From the NCBI RefSeq assembly GCF_042477335.2, contig NC_091246.1:254433501-254497500 (forward strand): 64,000 nucleotides of DNA. Reading direction: 5' to 3'. Positions 32,465 to 43,640 of the stretch are shown here, in pieces (the first letter of the stretch is position 1; the number at the start of each line of letters is the position of its first letter). Source of the DNA: Ovis canadensis. Lineage: Eukaryota; Chordata; Mammalia; Artiodactyla; Bovidae. The notes under the pieces are model-generated. The model made no database searches. It was not told the origin of the DNA and was given only the letters and a program-made list of their open reading frames with translations. A program made the translations under genes and the position numbers.

Positions 32465-32645
32465 AGTTGGGGTTGGCAAACTTTGTTTTGTAAAGGCCCA
32501 GATTGTAAATATTTTTGGCTTTTTGAACAAAGAGTCACCCTTGGGGACCCTATGTGGGTACTCATATAATGAGGGAAAATCGATTTTCACAAATGCTTTA
32601 GTGTTGGTTTACAAAATTCTAAAGTAATAATTGAATAGAATTTTT
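32465..32645 (+). repeat. probable hAT-type DNA transposon fossil
   Basis: 'ggttggcaaactttgttttg', 'taaaggcccagattgtaaat' and 'atttttggctttt' match a Charlie-group non-autonomous repeat as remembered. Subfamily uncertain. Confidence 0.6.
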
Positions 32646-32845
32646 CAAACACAGATCTATCAATGAACAGAGCAAAATCCTTCAGGGAAGGGGATAACAT
32701 TTTGCTTACCTGGGGTTCAAGAGCAGAACAGGTTCTCAACTCCCAGAATTAAGAACTTCTTAACTTGAATTTTATCTCTGAGTGCTTTTCCTTTTTCTGA
32801 AGGTCTTGGGCCATTTCTCACCAACTCCTTCCTGTCACTTGTCCA

Positions 32846-33574
32846 GTTCAGTTCAGTTCAGTCGCTCAGTCGTGTCTGACTCTTTGCGACCCCATGAATC
32901 ACAGCACGCCAGGCCTCCCTGTTCATCACCAACTCCTGGAGTTCACTCAGACTCGCGTACATCGAGTCAGTAATGCCATCCAGCCATCTCATCCTCGGTC
33001 ATCCCCTTCTCCTCCTGCCCCCAATCCCTCCCAGCATCAGGGTATTTTCCAATGAGTCAACTCTTCGCATGAGGTGGCCAAAGTACTGGAGTTTCAGCTT
33101 TAGCATCATTCCTTCCAAAGAAATCCCAGAGCTGATCTCCTTTAGAATGGACTGGTTGGATCTCCTTGCAGTCCAAGGGACTCTCAAGAGTCTTCTCCAA
33201 CACCACAGTTCAAATGCATCAATTCTTTGGCGCTCAGCCTTCTTCACAGTCCAACTCTCACATCCATGCATGACTACTGGAAAAACCACAGCCTTGACTA
33301 GACAGACTTTTGTTGACAAAGTAATGTCTCTGCTTTTTAATATGGTATCTAGGTTGGTCATAACTTTCCTTCCAAGGAGTAAGTCTTTTAATTTCATGGC
33401 TGCAGTCACCATCTGCGGTGATTTTGGAGCCCCCAGAAATAAAGTCTGACACTGTTTCCACTGTTTCCCCATCTATTTGCCATGAAGTGATGGGACTGGA
33501 TGCCATGATCTTCGTTTTCTGAATGTTGAGCTTTAAGCCAACTTTTTCACTCTCCTCTTTCACTTTCAGAACGT
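32846..33574 (-). mobile_element. BovB LINE, 5'-truncated
   Basis: Begins with the 3' terminal short repeats of BovB (four TTCAG units on the plus strand) and extends antisense into the RT C-terminal region. Frames are open only in pieces (32999-33472, 33258-33641). The YADD region is missing. Confidence 0.93.
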
Positions 33575-33575
33575 A

Positions 33576-33680
33576 ACCATTCTGAGCCTCAGCTTTCCCA
33601 TCTGTAAACCTGGCATAATAATCTGTGACCAACGCCCTCACCAGACGGTTGAGACCCGAGGCAGAAGACCGACTTGCGAA
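33576..33680 (+). repeat. MIR SINE
   Basis: 'ctgagcctcagctttcccat' and 'ctgtaaacctggcataataa'. It abuts the truncated end of the BovB. Confidence 0.7.
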
Positions 33681-33975
33681 CTTGAAAGCATCCTACCGTT
33701 GGAAACAGGGGCCTTCCGAGTCCATGGTTTTTAGCTGCCTTGTATTGGTCGAAACCAAGAGATTTTGACAGGCAGCCTTCAAGGTCTCCATGCAGTTGGC
33801 AGGGACGGCAGAGAAGGAAGGGGAGAGGCGTTGGTTACCAGGGGAGTCTGGACCGCCCCTGGTGCGAGGCTAACCCTGGAGCACCCCATGTGTCTGGGGA
33901 GAGGGGTGCGGAGGGAAGTGGCGCCACACGCCCCTCCGGCGCTCTGTGAATGCTCCTGCCTCAATCAGGGCCTCA

Positions 33976-34127
33976 CTGTTCAGTCGCAAGTCATGTCCGA
34001 CTCCCTGCGGTCGCAAGGACTGCGCACGCCAGGTTTCCCCGCCCTTCAGGTCTCCCGGGCTTTGCTTTGAGCCGATGATGCTATCTAACCATCTCATCCT
34101 CGGTTGCCTACTTCACCTCTTGCCCTG
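33976..34127 (-). mobile_element. BovB 3'-end fragment
   Basis: 'cagtcgcaagtcatgtccga' and 'ctatctaaccatctcatcct' are the antisense BovB 3' end, more diverged than the neighbouring copy. Confidence 0.8.
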
Positions 34128-34639
34128 AGTGGCTGGAATTCTCTCCAGCTTGAAAGAGCCGGAGGGTGGAGGCAAGTATTTAGATTCTCACTGTGAAGCC
34201 CCGCCCCAGTCCCCCGGGCTGGTTTCCTCCCTTGATCTCCTTCCGCCCCCGCAGCTAAATTACCGGCTCTTAACAGCTCTTCTCCTGGGGGCTGCCCGCC
34301 TCTTGCCCCAAGCAAGGGATGTCGTTTGTCCCACAAATGAACCTCCAGGCAGAGAACATGCTTTTCTAGGGAGAGAGGCCCCAGACAGTGAGAAAGGGGA
34401 TCCAGCAGAGGCCAGGAACCCGGGAATCCCTTTTCTGCTGACCTTCAGGCATGACCCAAGGCTTGTTAGCTCGGAACTAATTAATCAGATACTTAGAGTC
34501 AGGGGAACGTTGGCATCTTTTTGTTTAATCGTTTTCAAATTATTTTAGGAGTGCAATCTTTTCTTCAAACAAAATCCTGCAGGGATCACAAATAAAGGCA
34601 GGAGGTGGCCGAGTGTTGTGTTTTTTTTTTTTAAATCCA
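34128..34639. other. unassigned unique sequence
   Basis: Repeat-poor. One ORF of 139 codons (34129-34548) has no recognisable domain. Confidence 0.4.
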
Positions 34640-34769
34640 CGCTGGAAATGGTAGGCAATCAACTTCAATTTTAAAAAAGGTTAGAAAAAAGGAATCACTT
34701 TCAACAAATGATACTGAAGCCAAGAACTTGACCTAAATCGCACACCTCATATAAAAACGTGCAAACATT

Positions 34770-34838
34770 TTGCTGTACAGAAATGAACACAGCGTTGCAA
34801 ATCGACTATACTGCAATACAAAAATAAATTGTAAAAAG
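34770..34838 (+). repeat. L1 3'-tail insertion inside L1
   Basis: About 65 bases matching only the extreme 3' end of a younger L1 ('gttgcaaatcgactatactg') interrupt the older L1. Similar short sequences 'cgtgcaaac' and 'catgcaaaa' flank it. Confidence 0.55.
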
Positions 34839-35119
34839 CATGCAAAAGTCAACTCCAAGTGGATTACAGACTTAAAGGTAAAGCATTGAACTATAAAACC
34901 TTTAGAAGCATAGGCGACTGTCTTTCACACCCAGGACTAAGGTCCTCAGCAAAATCCATGAAAGAAAAAAATTGATAAACTGGACTTCATCAAAATGAGA
35001 AAATATTTGTAAACCACAGACCTCACAAAGGACTCATAGCTGGGGCAGGGGTGGGGGGAAGCCTCTCAAAACTCAAGAGAAAAAAAACCCAATTTGAAAA
35101 TGGGCAAGAGACATTTCTG

Positions 35120-35227
35120 TTTTTTTTGTTTTTTCCTTTTTGGCCATGCAGGATTTTAGTTTTCAAACTGGGGATCGAATCTGGGCCTTCATCGAAGTCC
35201 TAACAACTGGGTCATCAGGGAATTCCC
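35120..35227 (-). repeat. CHR-type SINE nested in L1
   Basis: Antisense CHR with a T-rich start. Target-site duplication: 'aagagacatttctg' at 35106-35119 and 'aaaagatatttctg' at 35228-35241. Confidence 0.85.
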
Positions 35228-36225
35228 AAAAGATATTTCTGAAGAGGGTTTACTAATGGCAAATAAGCATGAAAATATGGTTGACGTCACTAGCGATTAG
35301 GGAAGCGTAAATGAAGACTACCATTAGACATCACTGCCTCTTCCTACTAGAACAGCTAAAATAAGAAAGATAGTTTTCAATTTAAAAAAAGATAGTGACA
35401 ACCGCAAATGCTGGTGAGGGTGTGGAGAAAGAGCTCTCATACGTTGCTAGTTGGAATGTAAAATAGAACGGTCACTCAGGAAAAGAGTTTGATAGTTTCT
35501 TTGAAAAAAAACAACAACAAAATACTCTTACCTTACGATGTAGCGATCACACTCCCAGGCCATTTATCCCAGGGAAACAAAAACTTACCTTTACTCAAAA
35601 GCCTTTATACAAATGTTTATAGCACTTTTATTTGTAATAGCTCAAAACTGGCAATCGGCAAAACGTCCTCTATTTGGCTGAACGGGGCGTAGGTACCATG
35701 GAGTACAGCCTGTTAGAAAGAGGGGCAAACTGCCGTAGCACAGAGCCGCTTGAGGGAGATCTCAGGGGAGCGTGCGGAGTGGACAAGTCAGCCTTAAGTG
35801 CATGATTCCACTTACTGGGCAAAAGGTGTGTTCGGGCTTTTCTGTAAGATCTTTCGGAAAACACATAACCTCCTGCAACAAAACTATACGGGTGGAGAAC
35901 AGATCAGGCGGGGCTGGCGGTAGGGGGGGTGTGGGTGTGGCTAAAAAGGTTAACACGGGGGGCGGGGGTGGGGGATCTTTCGGCTGCGAGGCAGCTTCGT
36001 ATCTTGATGGCTGTGGCGGTTACACAACTCTCCCCCTGGATGTAAGCTGGCAGAGAACAATAAGTGTGTGTGCCAACGTCAGTTTCCTGGTCCTGATACT
36101 GCATCACGGTTGTGTAAGATGTGAGCATCGGGGGGAACTGGGTGAACGTTCCCAGGGCCGCTCTCTACTATTTGGCAACTTCCTGTGAAGCTGTCATGAT
36201 TTCACAATGAAAAGCAAATAAATAA

Positions 36226-36420
36226 ATGTGTGCTTGGTAGCTTTAGCCGCGTCTGACTCTTTGCCACCCCGTGGACTGTAGCCCACCAGGATCCTCTGTG
36301 CATGGGATTCTCCAGGCAAGAGCACTGGAGTGGGTTGCCATTTCCTGCTCCAGGGTATCTTCCCGATCCAGGGATCGAACTGGTGTTTCTTACAGCTCCT
36401 GCACTGGGCAGGCAGGTTCC
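36226..36420 (-). repeat. Bov-tA SINE with unusually long flanking repeat
   Basis: Antisense Bov-tA that ends inside its tRNA head ('ggcaggcaggttcc'). A direct repeat of about 45 bases flanks it: 36179-36224 and 36420-36466, each starting 'ttcctgtgaagct'. Confidence 0.85.
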
Positions 36421-36489
36421 TTCCTGTGAAGCTATAATGATCTATTTCACAATAGAAAGCGAATACCCACATACATACCCAGGCTCAGG

Positions 36490-36685
36490 GGTCACTCAGA
36501 ATTGCGTCTAAGTCCCGCTGCACTGTTAGCTCGCTGCGTGACCTTAGGCAGTTTGCACCGCCTCCGGGCTTCATGTCTCCCCCTGTAACAAGGAACCGTC
36601 TCAACGGTTTGTAAGGGTTAACTGCATTCCTGTGAAGTACCTGGTACTTAACAAGGACCCAACTGATGTTGACGTTATTATAAAA
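36490..36685 (+). repeat. MIR SINE
   Basis: 'gctgcgtgaccttaggcagt', then 'catgtctccccctgtaacaa' and 'gtgaagtacctggtacttaa'. Confidence 0.72.
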
Positions 36686-36701
36686 AGGCATATGCTCTGA
36701 C

Positions 36702-36907
36702 TGGGCTTCCCTGGCGCATCAGTGGTTAAGAATCCGCCCGCAATGCAAGAGACACAGGCTAGACCCCTGGTCGGGGAGATTTCCTGGAGTAGGAAACAGC
36801 AACCCGCCCAGTGCTCTCGCCTGGAGAAGCCCAGGGACAGAGGAGCCTGGCGGGCTTCAGCCCACGGAGTCGCACAGAGTCGGACACGACTGAGCCGCTG
36901 AACAACG
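36702..36907 (+). repeat. Bov-tA SINE
   Basis: Full-length: head 'gggcttccctggcgcatcag' to 'cggacacgactgagccgctg'. Confidence 0.92.
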
Positions 36908-37164
36908 CCATGCCCTAATGGAGAGGGGCTGGGGCGCCGGGTTCCCCCGGCTCTGAGACCCCGGGGCTCCTCCACGGCCCCTCCCGCCCGCACACCCGGG
37001 ACACTCTGCGGCCATCCTGAGCACCAGCCATCCTGAGCACCGGCTGAGGCAACAGGGTGCCAGAGATGCGCGGGCCAGAGTCCGGCCTCACACAAGCTCC
37101 TCCGTCCCGAGGACACCCTCTGGGCCAGCCTCTGGGCTCAAGGCACGGACGCCTGAGAAAACAG

Positions 37165-37290
37165 GAATAGGCTCAGCCTCATCACCTGGGTCTTATCCAT
37201 GAGATAACCGAGATCCAGGGGAGTATAGTAAGGGGCCCAGGGTCACGGCACAAGTCGGGCTCTGTGGGTCTCAGGCTCCCCTCCTAAGGT
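37165..37290 (-). repeat. MIR SINE
   Basis: 'tgagataaccgagatccagg' and 'ggcccagggtcacggcac', antisense. Confidence 0.65.
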
Positions 37291-37319
37291 CTAGGAAAGT
37301 AGCAAGCCGACAGCATTTG

Positions 37320-37480
37320 CCAGCGCCATCCTAAGACTCAGTCACTTAGGCCACCAAATGTGGCTCCACGGTAGCTTCTGTGTCATCATTCCCACTTGGA
37401 GAGGAGGGAAGCGAGGCACAGAGAGGTTATTTAACTTGTCCGAGAGCGCACAGCCATTGGCAGAGCTGAGCTCTCCATCT
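37320..37480 (-). repeat. MIR SINE
   Basis: 'gaagcgaggcacagagaggt' and 'ttaacttgtccgagagcgca', antisense. Confidence 0.8.
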
Positions 37481-38348
37481 CCTCCCACACTGTCTCTCAC
37501 CCTGTCCAACCCCTAGTCCCTCTTCGGGTCACCTGTGCTCACTGCTGCCTTGCAGGTCACCGGCATCCCTTTCTGGCCAGACTGGTCACCCAGAGGTCCC
37601 CAGCGCCCTGACTTAGACACAGAGTGCTGGGTGATGACGGCATGGAAGAGGAACGTGCCTGTGTCCAGCCAAGCTCCTTCCTTGCCTCCAAGGCAGGGAA
37701 GGGGCACCAGCGCACAACTTGGCAACTTAACGAGGACGTGCAAGTAATGAGAGTTGTTTAAAGCACCAGGAGATAAAAAGTCATGAGTGGTTTAGGTGTC
37801 AAGGTGGCTACTGGTGGGGACAGGGGAGTCGACGCAGCGTCCACCCTCCAGCCCGGACTCCAGACAGCTCCCCTCCCCTGGGTCTTCTTCCCTTCGTTTG
37901 CTCATTTCTCAGAGGAGGGGGCTAGACTCCAGCTGGAAAAGGCTACTCTTCTGATGGACACAGGAAGGATGCTCTTTCCCACATGCACACGAGACTCGGC
38001 AGGCCGGGCGCAGCCTCCTCCAGGCCAGCTTCCTGCTTCCTAAACCCCATAATCAGGCTGGCGCTCGATGACGGGCTGCACACCTGGTCACGCGTTCAGA
38101 GCCAAGAAGTGCTTCGTGGCTCAGGGCCAGACTGCGTGATCCCACGTGTTCACTCAAACGAGCCTGCTTTCTTGTCTGCTACCCGAGCCCCCCTTCACGG
38201 TGGATTGTTCTATATCGTCAGTCTGGTCCATCATAGACCTGAGACCATCAGAGCTGGAAGAGGTGTCAGAGCAGCAGATCCGGGTCTCTCAGGCTAAGGT
38301 TGTATTTGAATCACCTTTCCCATTTTTGCAAGATCTATGTAACACCTG
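37481..38348. other. unassigned unique sequence
   Basis: About 870 bp. Short ORFs only, and no family or repeat recognised. Confidence 0.42.
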
Positions 38349-38690
38349 GGGGCTTACCCAGTGGCTCAGCAGCCAAGAATCCACCTACAATGAGGGTTCG
38401 ACCCCTGGGTCGGGAAGATCCCCTGGAGGAGGAAATGGCAACCCACTCCAGTACTCTTGCCTGGAAAATTCCATGGATGGAGGAGCCTGGTGGGCTGCAA
38501 TCCATGGGGTCGCTAACAGTCGGACACGACTGAGCAACTTCACCTTCACTTTTCACTTCCATGCATTGGAGAAGGAAATGGCAACCCACTCCAGTGTTCT
38601 TGCCTGGAGAATCCCAGGGACGGGGGAGCCTGGTGGGCTGCCGTCTATGGGGTCACACAGAGTCAGACACGACTAAAGCGACTTAGCAGA
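38349..38690 (+). repeat. Bov-tA joined to Bov-A (dimeric tail)
   Basis: A tRNA-like head (38349-38415) is followed by two Bov-A units joined by the linker 'ttcacttttcacttccatgc'. The element has the head of Bov-tA and the dimer of Bov-A2. Confidence 0.88.
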
Positions 38691-39966
38691 GAGCGACTGA
38701 CCACACACACAGGCACATGTAATGCCTGATTAAATGTCTCTTTAAATAAGCACCTATTTTAAACTGAAATGATCATTTTGAAAAGGAAACTATCATTTAT
38801 TACTGAAAGCATGGATTGAGTTGCTAGTTACACACACAGGTACGTTATTTCTCATATGCACTGAGATAAATGGGCAGCAATTGGAATTTTAGAAATGTCC
38901 ATCAGGGTCCCAGCCTGAACGCCCGTGGGTGCAGAGCCACGGTGCTTGCGTGTGCTGTGCAGTCACGGGCCATGTCCGTGGCGTGTGTCTGTGGAGTATG
39001 TCCACAGGCTCGTTCACGGAGCCCACACCCATCCCTCTGTTTTGCAGTGAGGATGCCTGGGGTCCAGGAGGGCTGCCCAGAGCCCAGGCCTGACACCACT
39101 GAGGCAAATTCTGAGAAGAGGCCCAGGTCTCAGGGTTGAAGGGCGGTGAGGGATGGCATCAGGGATGTGGATTTCAGAATCACAGAGTCCCAGCCACCGC
39201 ATTAGGAGCTGTCAGCTGAGCAGCCTGAGCCTCGAGCTGCAGCTCCCCTCGTGCCTGTCACAGAGGTCATGCCTGCAGCCCCGGGGCGCGTCTCACAGGC
39301 ACCCTGAGAGCAGGTGGCCTGCAGCCATCCTCTCCTCCACTCTGCCCAGAGGAGCGGACCGCACTCCTACCCCAGGGCCTTCGCACAAGCTGCTCCTACC
39401 GCCTGAGCTGCCGAGTGAAGAGAGGAAGCCACGGCTTGTGGCCCCGCCTCGGTCCTGGCAGTTGGGGGTCCAGGGAGAGACCCCATCTGAGGCCATGATA
39501 GGGAGGTGCCATCCTATCCGGCCAGGCTGGTGGCAGTGCTGCTCTGAAGCGGGACCCGCACACAGCAGGCCCTCGGCCCACACTGAAGGCGAGCCGGCCC
39601 GTGCAGTCCACTCCCCAGGAACAGCACAGCCCAGGGTAGAGGCTGGGCTCTGGCAGCACCCAGCCTGGTGTCACTGCTGGCTGCACACAGGAGAGATTAT
39701 CTTCCAAGATGCTGCCTCTGCTTGAGACTCAAACCCACAGATCCAAGCGAGCGACTGCCGCCCATTCCAAAGACAGCCCTTCTGGTTCCGGCCTCTGAGT
39801 GTAAGTGAGGCGTTCCCGGCGGGCCGGTTGTTAGGCCTTGGCGCTTTTACTGCTGAGGCTGAAATTCTATGCCTGGTCGGGGCCCAAGTGAGAGCCCTGT
39901 AGAGAGAGCAAGATAAGAAATTAAGAAGGGTCATAATTAACAGACGGGGTCATGATTAATAGGAAG
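38691..39966. other. unassigned intergenic stretch
   Basis: About 1.3 kb. AT-rich to 38900 and GC-rich after. An ORF of 190 codons (39153-39725) overlaps antisense ORFs of similar size and shows no domain. No gene is supported. Confidence 0.4.
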
Positions 39967-40203
39967 ACTGGGCTTCCCCAACGGCTCAGCGAGTAAGGAG
40001 TCCGCCTGAAACGCAGCAGACACAGGAGACCTGGGTTCGATCCCTGGGTTGGGAAGATCGCCTGGAGAAGGACATGGCAGCCCACTCCAGTGTTCTTGCC
40101 TGGAGAATCCCATGGACAGAGGAGCCTGGCGGGGTCACAGTCCTGGTGGGGTCATGGTCCCAGTCCCTGGGGTCACAGAGAGCCGAACATGACTGAGCAC
40201 ATA
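39967..40203 (+). repeat. Bov-tA SINE with internal expansion
   Basis: Full-length Bov-tA with an extra ~40 bases of repeated 'ggggtca' motifs at 40130-40175. Confidence 0.88.
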
Positions 40204-40249
40204 ACTCATTATGCGTCAGGAAGAGGAGGAATTTAAGAAAATGAAGGAG

Positions 40250-40470
40250 GGGGTCTTCCCTGGTGGTCTAGTGATTGAGAATCCACTTGGCAACGCAGGG
40301 GACACGGGCTCGATCCCTCATCTGGGAAGATCCCACCTGCCGTGGAGCAGCTAAGCCCACGACCCACAGCCACCGAAGCCTGAGCTCCACAAGGGAAGCC
40401 ACGGCACTGAGGGGCCTGGGCCCCCGACTAGAGAGAGGCCCAGCACAGCCAGGAACCAGAGGGACAGAAA
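40250..40470 (+). repeat. CHR-type SINE
   Basis: 'gggtcttccctggtggtcta' head, 'ggctcgatccctcatctggg' and 'cgtggagcagctaagcccac'. Confidence 0.85.
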
Positions 40471-40554
40471 GAGAGAGCGCGCGGGCAAACAGACAAGGGC
40501 CCACCGTGCAGTGCAGGAGCTGCATTAGACGTCCCGTGAGAACACGGCGTGAAG

Positions 40555-40640
40555 AAGTACGTGTGTGCGTGCAGCTGAACCACTCTGCTGCACACCAGAC
40601 ATTAGCACAACACTGCGAATCAACTAGATTCCAAGCTGAA
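40555..40640 (+). repeat. L1 3' tail fragment
   Basis: 'cactctgctgcacaccagac' and 'acaacactgcgaatcaacta' equal the last ~85 bases of L1. Confidence 0.65.
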
Positions 40641-41235
40641 GGAAAGAGAAGGCCCACAGCTGAGCTGTTCTAAGGACTGCACAACCGGAAGCTGAGACGG
40701 GAGGGGGTGGGCTTGCTGGGCGGTGACCTGATCAGGTGACTTCCTGGCGCGCCTCACCAGGGAGGGGCGAAGAGACAGGGTGGTTTTAGGGGCAGCGTCA
40801 CCCTAAAGCCACACCGTCCCCCGCTGCCAGGGTTCCCTTCAGTTTCAGAAGCCCTTTCATGCGTCACCCCGGGGAGGGGCCGGGCAGGATGGCTGGCATC
40901 ACTGAGAGCCTGGGAGCCCAGGCCCTGGAGAGACAGCAGGGGCTGGAGCCAGCTCCACCTCTCATTCCGCACCTGCCGGGGAGCGTGTCTGCTGGCCCCA
41001 CAGCCTTGCCAGAGGCCTCTCCCCTCTGGTGGGCCGCTCTGTTTTCCACCCCGGCAGGGCCGGGGGCTCTCAGCGCTGCCTGGAGCCGGATCCCAGGGCT
41101 GGGTCTGTCGACAGACAAGGAAGAAAGGGCTGGAGGCGCTTGCTTGGGCTGCAGTCTTGGCGTTTCCACTTCCACCTGCGAGGCCTTGGCCACGTGACCG
41201 CCGCTTGGTCTCCGTCTTTATCTGTGAAAGGGGAC
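40641..41235. other. unassigned GC-rich unique sequence
   Basis: No repeat recognised. ORFs on both strands at 40859-41197 mirror each other through GC content. No gene supported. Confidence 0.42.
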
Positions 41236-41632
41236 TGTTATGGGATGAGCTGTGTCCCTGCCACCCTCCGAAAGCCCTGATGCTAAAGTCCTATCCCAGC
41301 TACCTCGGAATCTGGTTGTATCTGGTGATGGGTTCTTTAAGGAGGTAATTAAGTTAAAATGGGGTCACTAGGGTGGGCCCTAATCCGGCGTGTCTAGTCT
41401 CCTTACAAGAAGAGGGGATTAGGGCACAGACATGCACAGAGGCAGACATGGGAGGACAGGGAGAAGACGGCCGTCTACACGCCAAGGGGAGAGGCCTCAG
41501 GAGAGATGGCACCTCAGACCTCCAGCCTCCAGCACCAGGAGAAAACAAATTTCTGAGGTTTAATCACACCCCCCCCACCCCTGGCAGATTGTTACACTGT
41601 TACAGCAGCCCTAACAAACTCATACAGGAGCC
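41236..41632 (+). mobile_element. MaLR solo LTR (MLT1/MST group)
   Basis: Nearly full LTR: 'gggatgagctgtgtccctgc', 'aggaggtaattaagttaaaa', 'gggtgggccctaatccgg', 'ccttacaagaagagggg', and a 3' end 'agcagccctaacaaactcat'. Inactive ancient retrotransposon LTR with no internal part. Confidence 0.85.
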
Positions 41633-41748
41633 TACAATAGGAGCCAGGCTGTACAAATGTTAAAAATTAAACAAGCTTTTTGCTACTTAGAACAATCTCT
41701 TGCAAGTAGGTGTTCAACACATGCCAGGGCTTGGTTCGATTTAAGACC

Positions 41749-41930
41749 TGCTCCCCCTGGGAGCTCAGCGGTAAAGAATCTGCCTGCGATGCAGGAGACA
41801 CGAGTTCAACCCCAGGGCCGGAAGAACGGCAGCCCACTCCAGTGATCTTGCCTGGGAAATCCCGTGGACAAAGGAGCCCGACAGGCTGCAGTCCACGGGA
41901 CACCACTTACGACTGAGCGACAGCGCTGAC
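41749..41930 (+). repeat. Bov-tA SINE, internally deleted
   Basis: Head 'gctccccctgggagctcagc'. About 25 bases are missing between the head and the Bov-A body ('cggaagaacggcagcccact'). Confidence 0.85.
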
Positions 41931-42896
41931 ACTCTTCCGTCTGGCCGGCTGCGTCCGCCCCGTGAAGGTGGACATCGGACAGTCCAGGCAGCTGGCTCAG
42001 CGGGGTCCCCAGCGGCTTGCCTTGCTCATTTTCCAAACGGCTTTTATAGCTCGGGATGACATGGCGTGGCCTGAAACGCAGTGGTTCCAGCCGGCAGGGC
42101 CGCCTGACACATTCATCAGGCTGGACGCCTTCTGGCTGTATCACGAACCTTCCAGGCACATGACCCAATTCCGCAGCTGACCTCAAAGCCCTGGTTTATC
42201 TTGGCCGTTCAAACTGTCCCTTGACCTCACCAGAAAATCACCTGGCTTCTTGGCTCCATTACATGTAGACGCCAGGTGAACACCTGGGATGCCTGCGAAC
42301 TGTTTGCCTTTTGCCTCTTCCTCTGATCTCAAAGCCGCGTATCCATCCTGCCACGGCCAGGGGAAGAATGGGGTCTCTGCAGTAGACGGCTTTTATTTGC
42401 AAGCTTGGGTGAGGGATAGTCTTAAAACTGAGTGGAGAGCTATTGATTAGAGACCAATTCTGCCAGCCGGGCTGCTGGCACAGGCTGGGAGTGCACCATG
42501 AATCGTAAGCATCGTTGCAGAGGCAGGGAAGGGAAGATATAAACAACATACAAACATTGATGCAAATGATTTTGATCTTGTTTTTCCTGGATCTGAAAAG
42601 TTAGACTGGACTCGCAGGTGCACTTGGTTTCATTTCAAGTTTTTCCTGGACTCTGTTATATGAAAGCAGGGATGGTGGGATCACGCGGAGGGCCGCTTCT
42701 TCCTCGAGGGGCTAGAAAACCGTGGCCGCCCTCAAACCCTCAGGAAAAAAAGTGGGAGCACAGGCCCTGGGTACCGGACGGAGCAGAGGCTCAGTCAATA
42801 CTACTTGAATGTCCTTAAGTCTTAGTCTTCATTAGCCAGCATGGAGTCTTGATGAGCATTCTATCCTCTGCTAATAGACTAGAGCACAGGGCATAG
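41931..42896. other. repeat-poor intergenic stretch
   Basis: Close to 970 bp without recognisable repeats, unusual for this window. Candidate conserved noncoding DNA. No ORF of interest. Confidence 0.45.
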
Positions 42897-43018
42897 CTGG
42901 AGAAGGGAATGGCAACCCACTCCAGTGTTCTTGCCTGGAGAATCCCGTGGACAGAGGAGCCTGGCGGGCTACAGTCGATGGGGTCTCAAGAGTCGGACGC
43001 GACTCTGTGACTAAGACC
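42897..43018 (+). repeat. Bov-A SINE
   Basis: 'ggagaagggaatggcaaccc' to 'gtcggacgcgactctgtgac'. Confidence 0.9.
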
Positions 43019-43119
43019 CACGCGCTGGAGAGCACGGCGATAGCACCCTGTGCTCGCAGCAGACGCTTTTGTCCATTCACGTGTTTGTTTGGCTGGGCCG
43101 GGGCTTGGCTGTGGGCGCA

Positions 43120-43256
43120 GGGTCTTCAGCCTTCCTTGTGACAAGCAGGATCTTTGACTGCTGCGTGTGGGATCTGTTTCCCTGACAGGGGATGGAACCC
43201 AGGCCCCTGTGTTGGGAGCATGGAGTCGTAGCCTCTGCACCACCTGGGAGGTCCCT
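43120..43256 (-). repeat. CHR-type SINE
   Basis: Antisense: 'gtttccctgacaggggatgg' and 'gcatggagtcgtagcctctg'. Confidence 0.75.
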
Positions 43257-43344
43257 GAAAGCAGACTTCGGATAGCTTCTGCAGGGCACAGACAGGGAGG
43301 CTCTGCTCGCGGAAGGTGACAGGACTTCAAGGAGCTCTCTTCAC

Positions 43345-43500
43345 ACTTTCAGATGCATACAAACCGCCTGGGGGGTCTTAACAGAAATGCAGGTTCAGAG
43401 TCAGTAGGGCTGAGGCCTGGGATTCTCTGCTTCTAACAAACGTCCAGGTGATTCAGTGGCCGCAGCCAGGACCACCCCGAGTGTCTCCCAAACTGGTTCA
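43345..43500. repeat. MER5-type hAT DNA transposon fossil
   Basis: 'caaaccgcctggggggtctt', 'gattctctgcttctaacaaa' and 'gtccaggtgattcagtggcc' follow the MER5 consensus. Confidence 0.75.
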
Positions 43501-43524
43501 GCCGATTCAGGCCTTGAATAATTC

Positions 43525-43640
43525 AGGCCTGAGTTCTTCCTGACTCTCCTCCCAGCCAGCTGTGTGGTCTGAGGTATTCTCGGCGCCTCTCTCGGCTTTG
43601 GCTCTTCATCCGCATAGGACACAGGTCAACAAACGTATAC
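43525..43640 (+). repeat. MIR SINE, diverged
   Basis: 'agccagctgtgtggtctgag' and 'cttcatccgcataggacaca'. Confidence 0.5.

Larger units (their letters stand above)
34640..36225 (+). mobile_element. old L1 ORF2 end and 3' UTR
   Basis: About 1.5 kb of diverged L1: ORF2 3' end ('ctggacttcatcaaaatgag', 'gaaaatgggcaagagacatt', 'gctggtgagggtgtggagaa') followed by a 3' UTR rich in G tracts. ORFs are destroyed. A CHR SINE and a short L1 tail are nested inside. Confidence 0.82.

Noticed and set aside
39153-39725. 190-codon ORF in intergenic DNA
   Set aside because: Unremarkable composition, with equally long antisense ORFs over the same bases and no domain or splice context.
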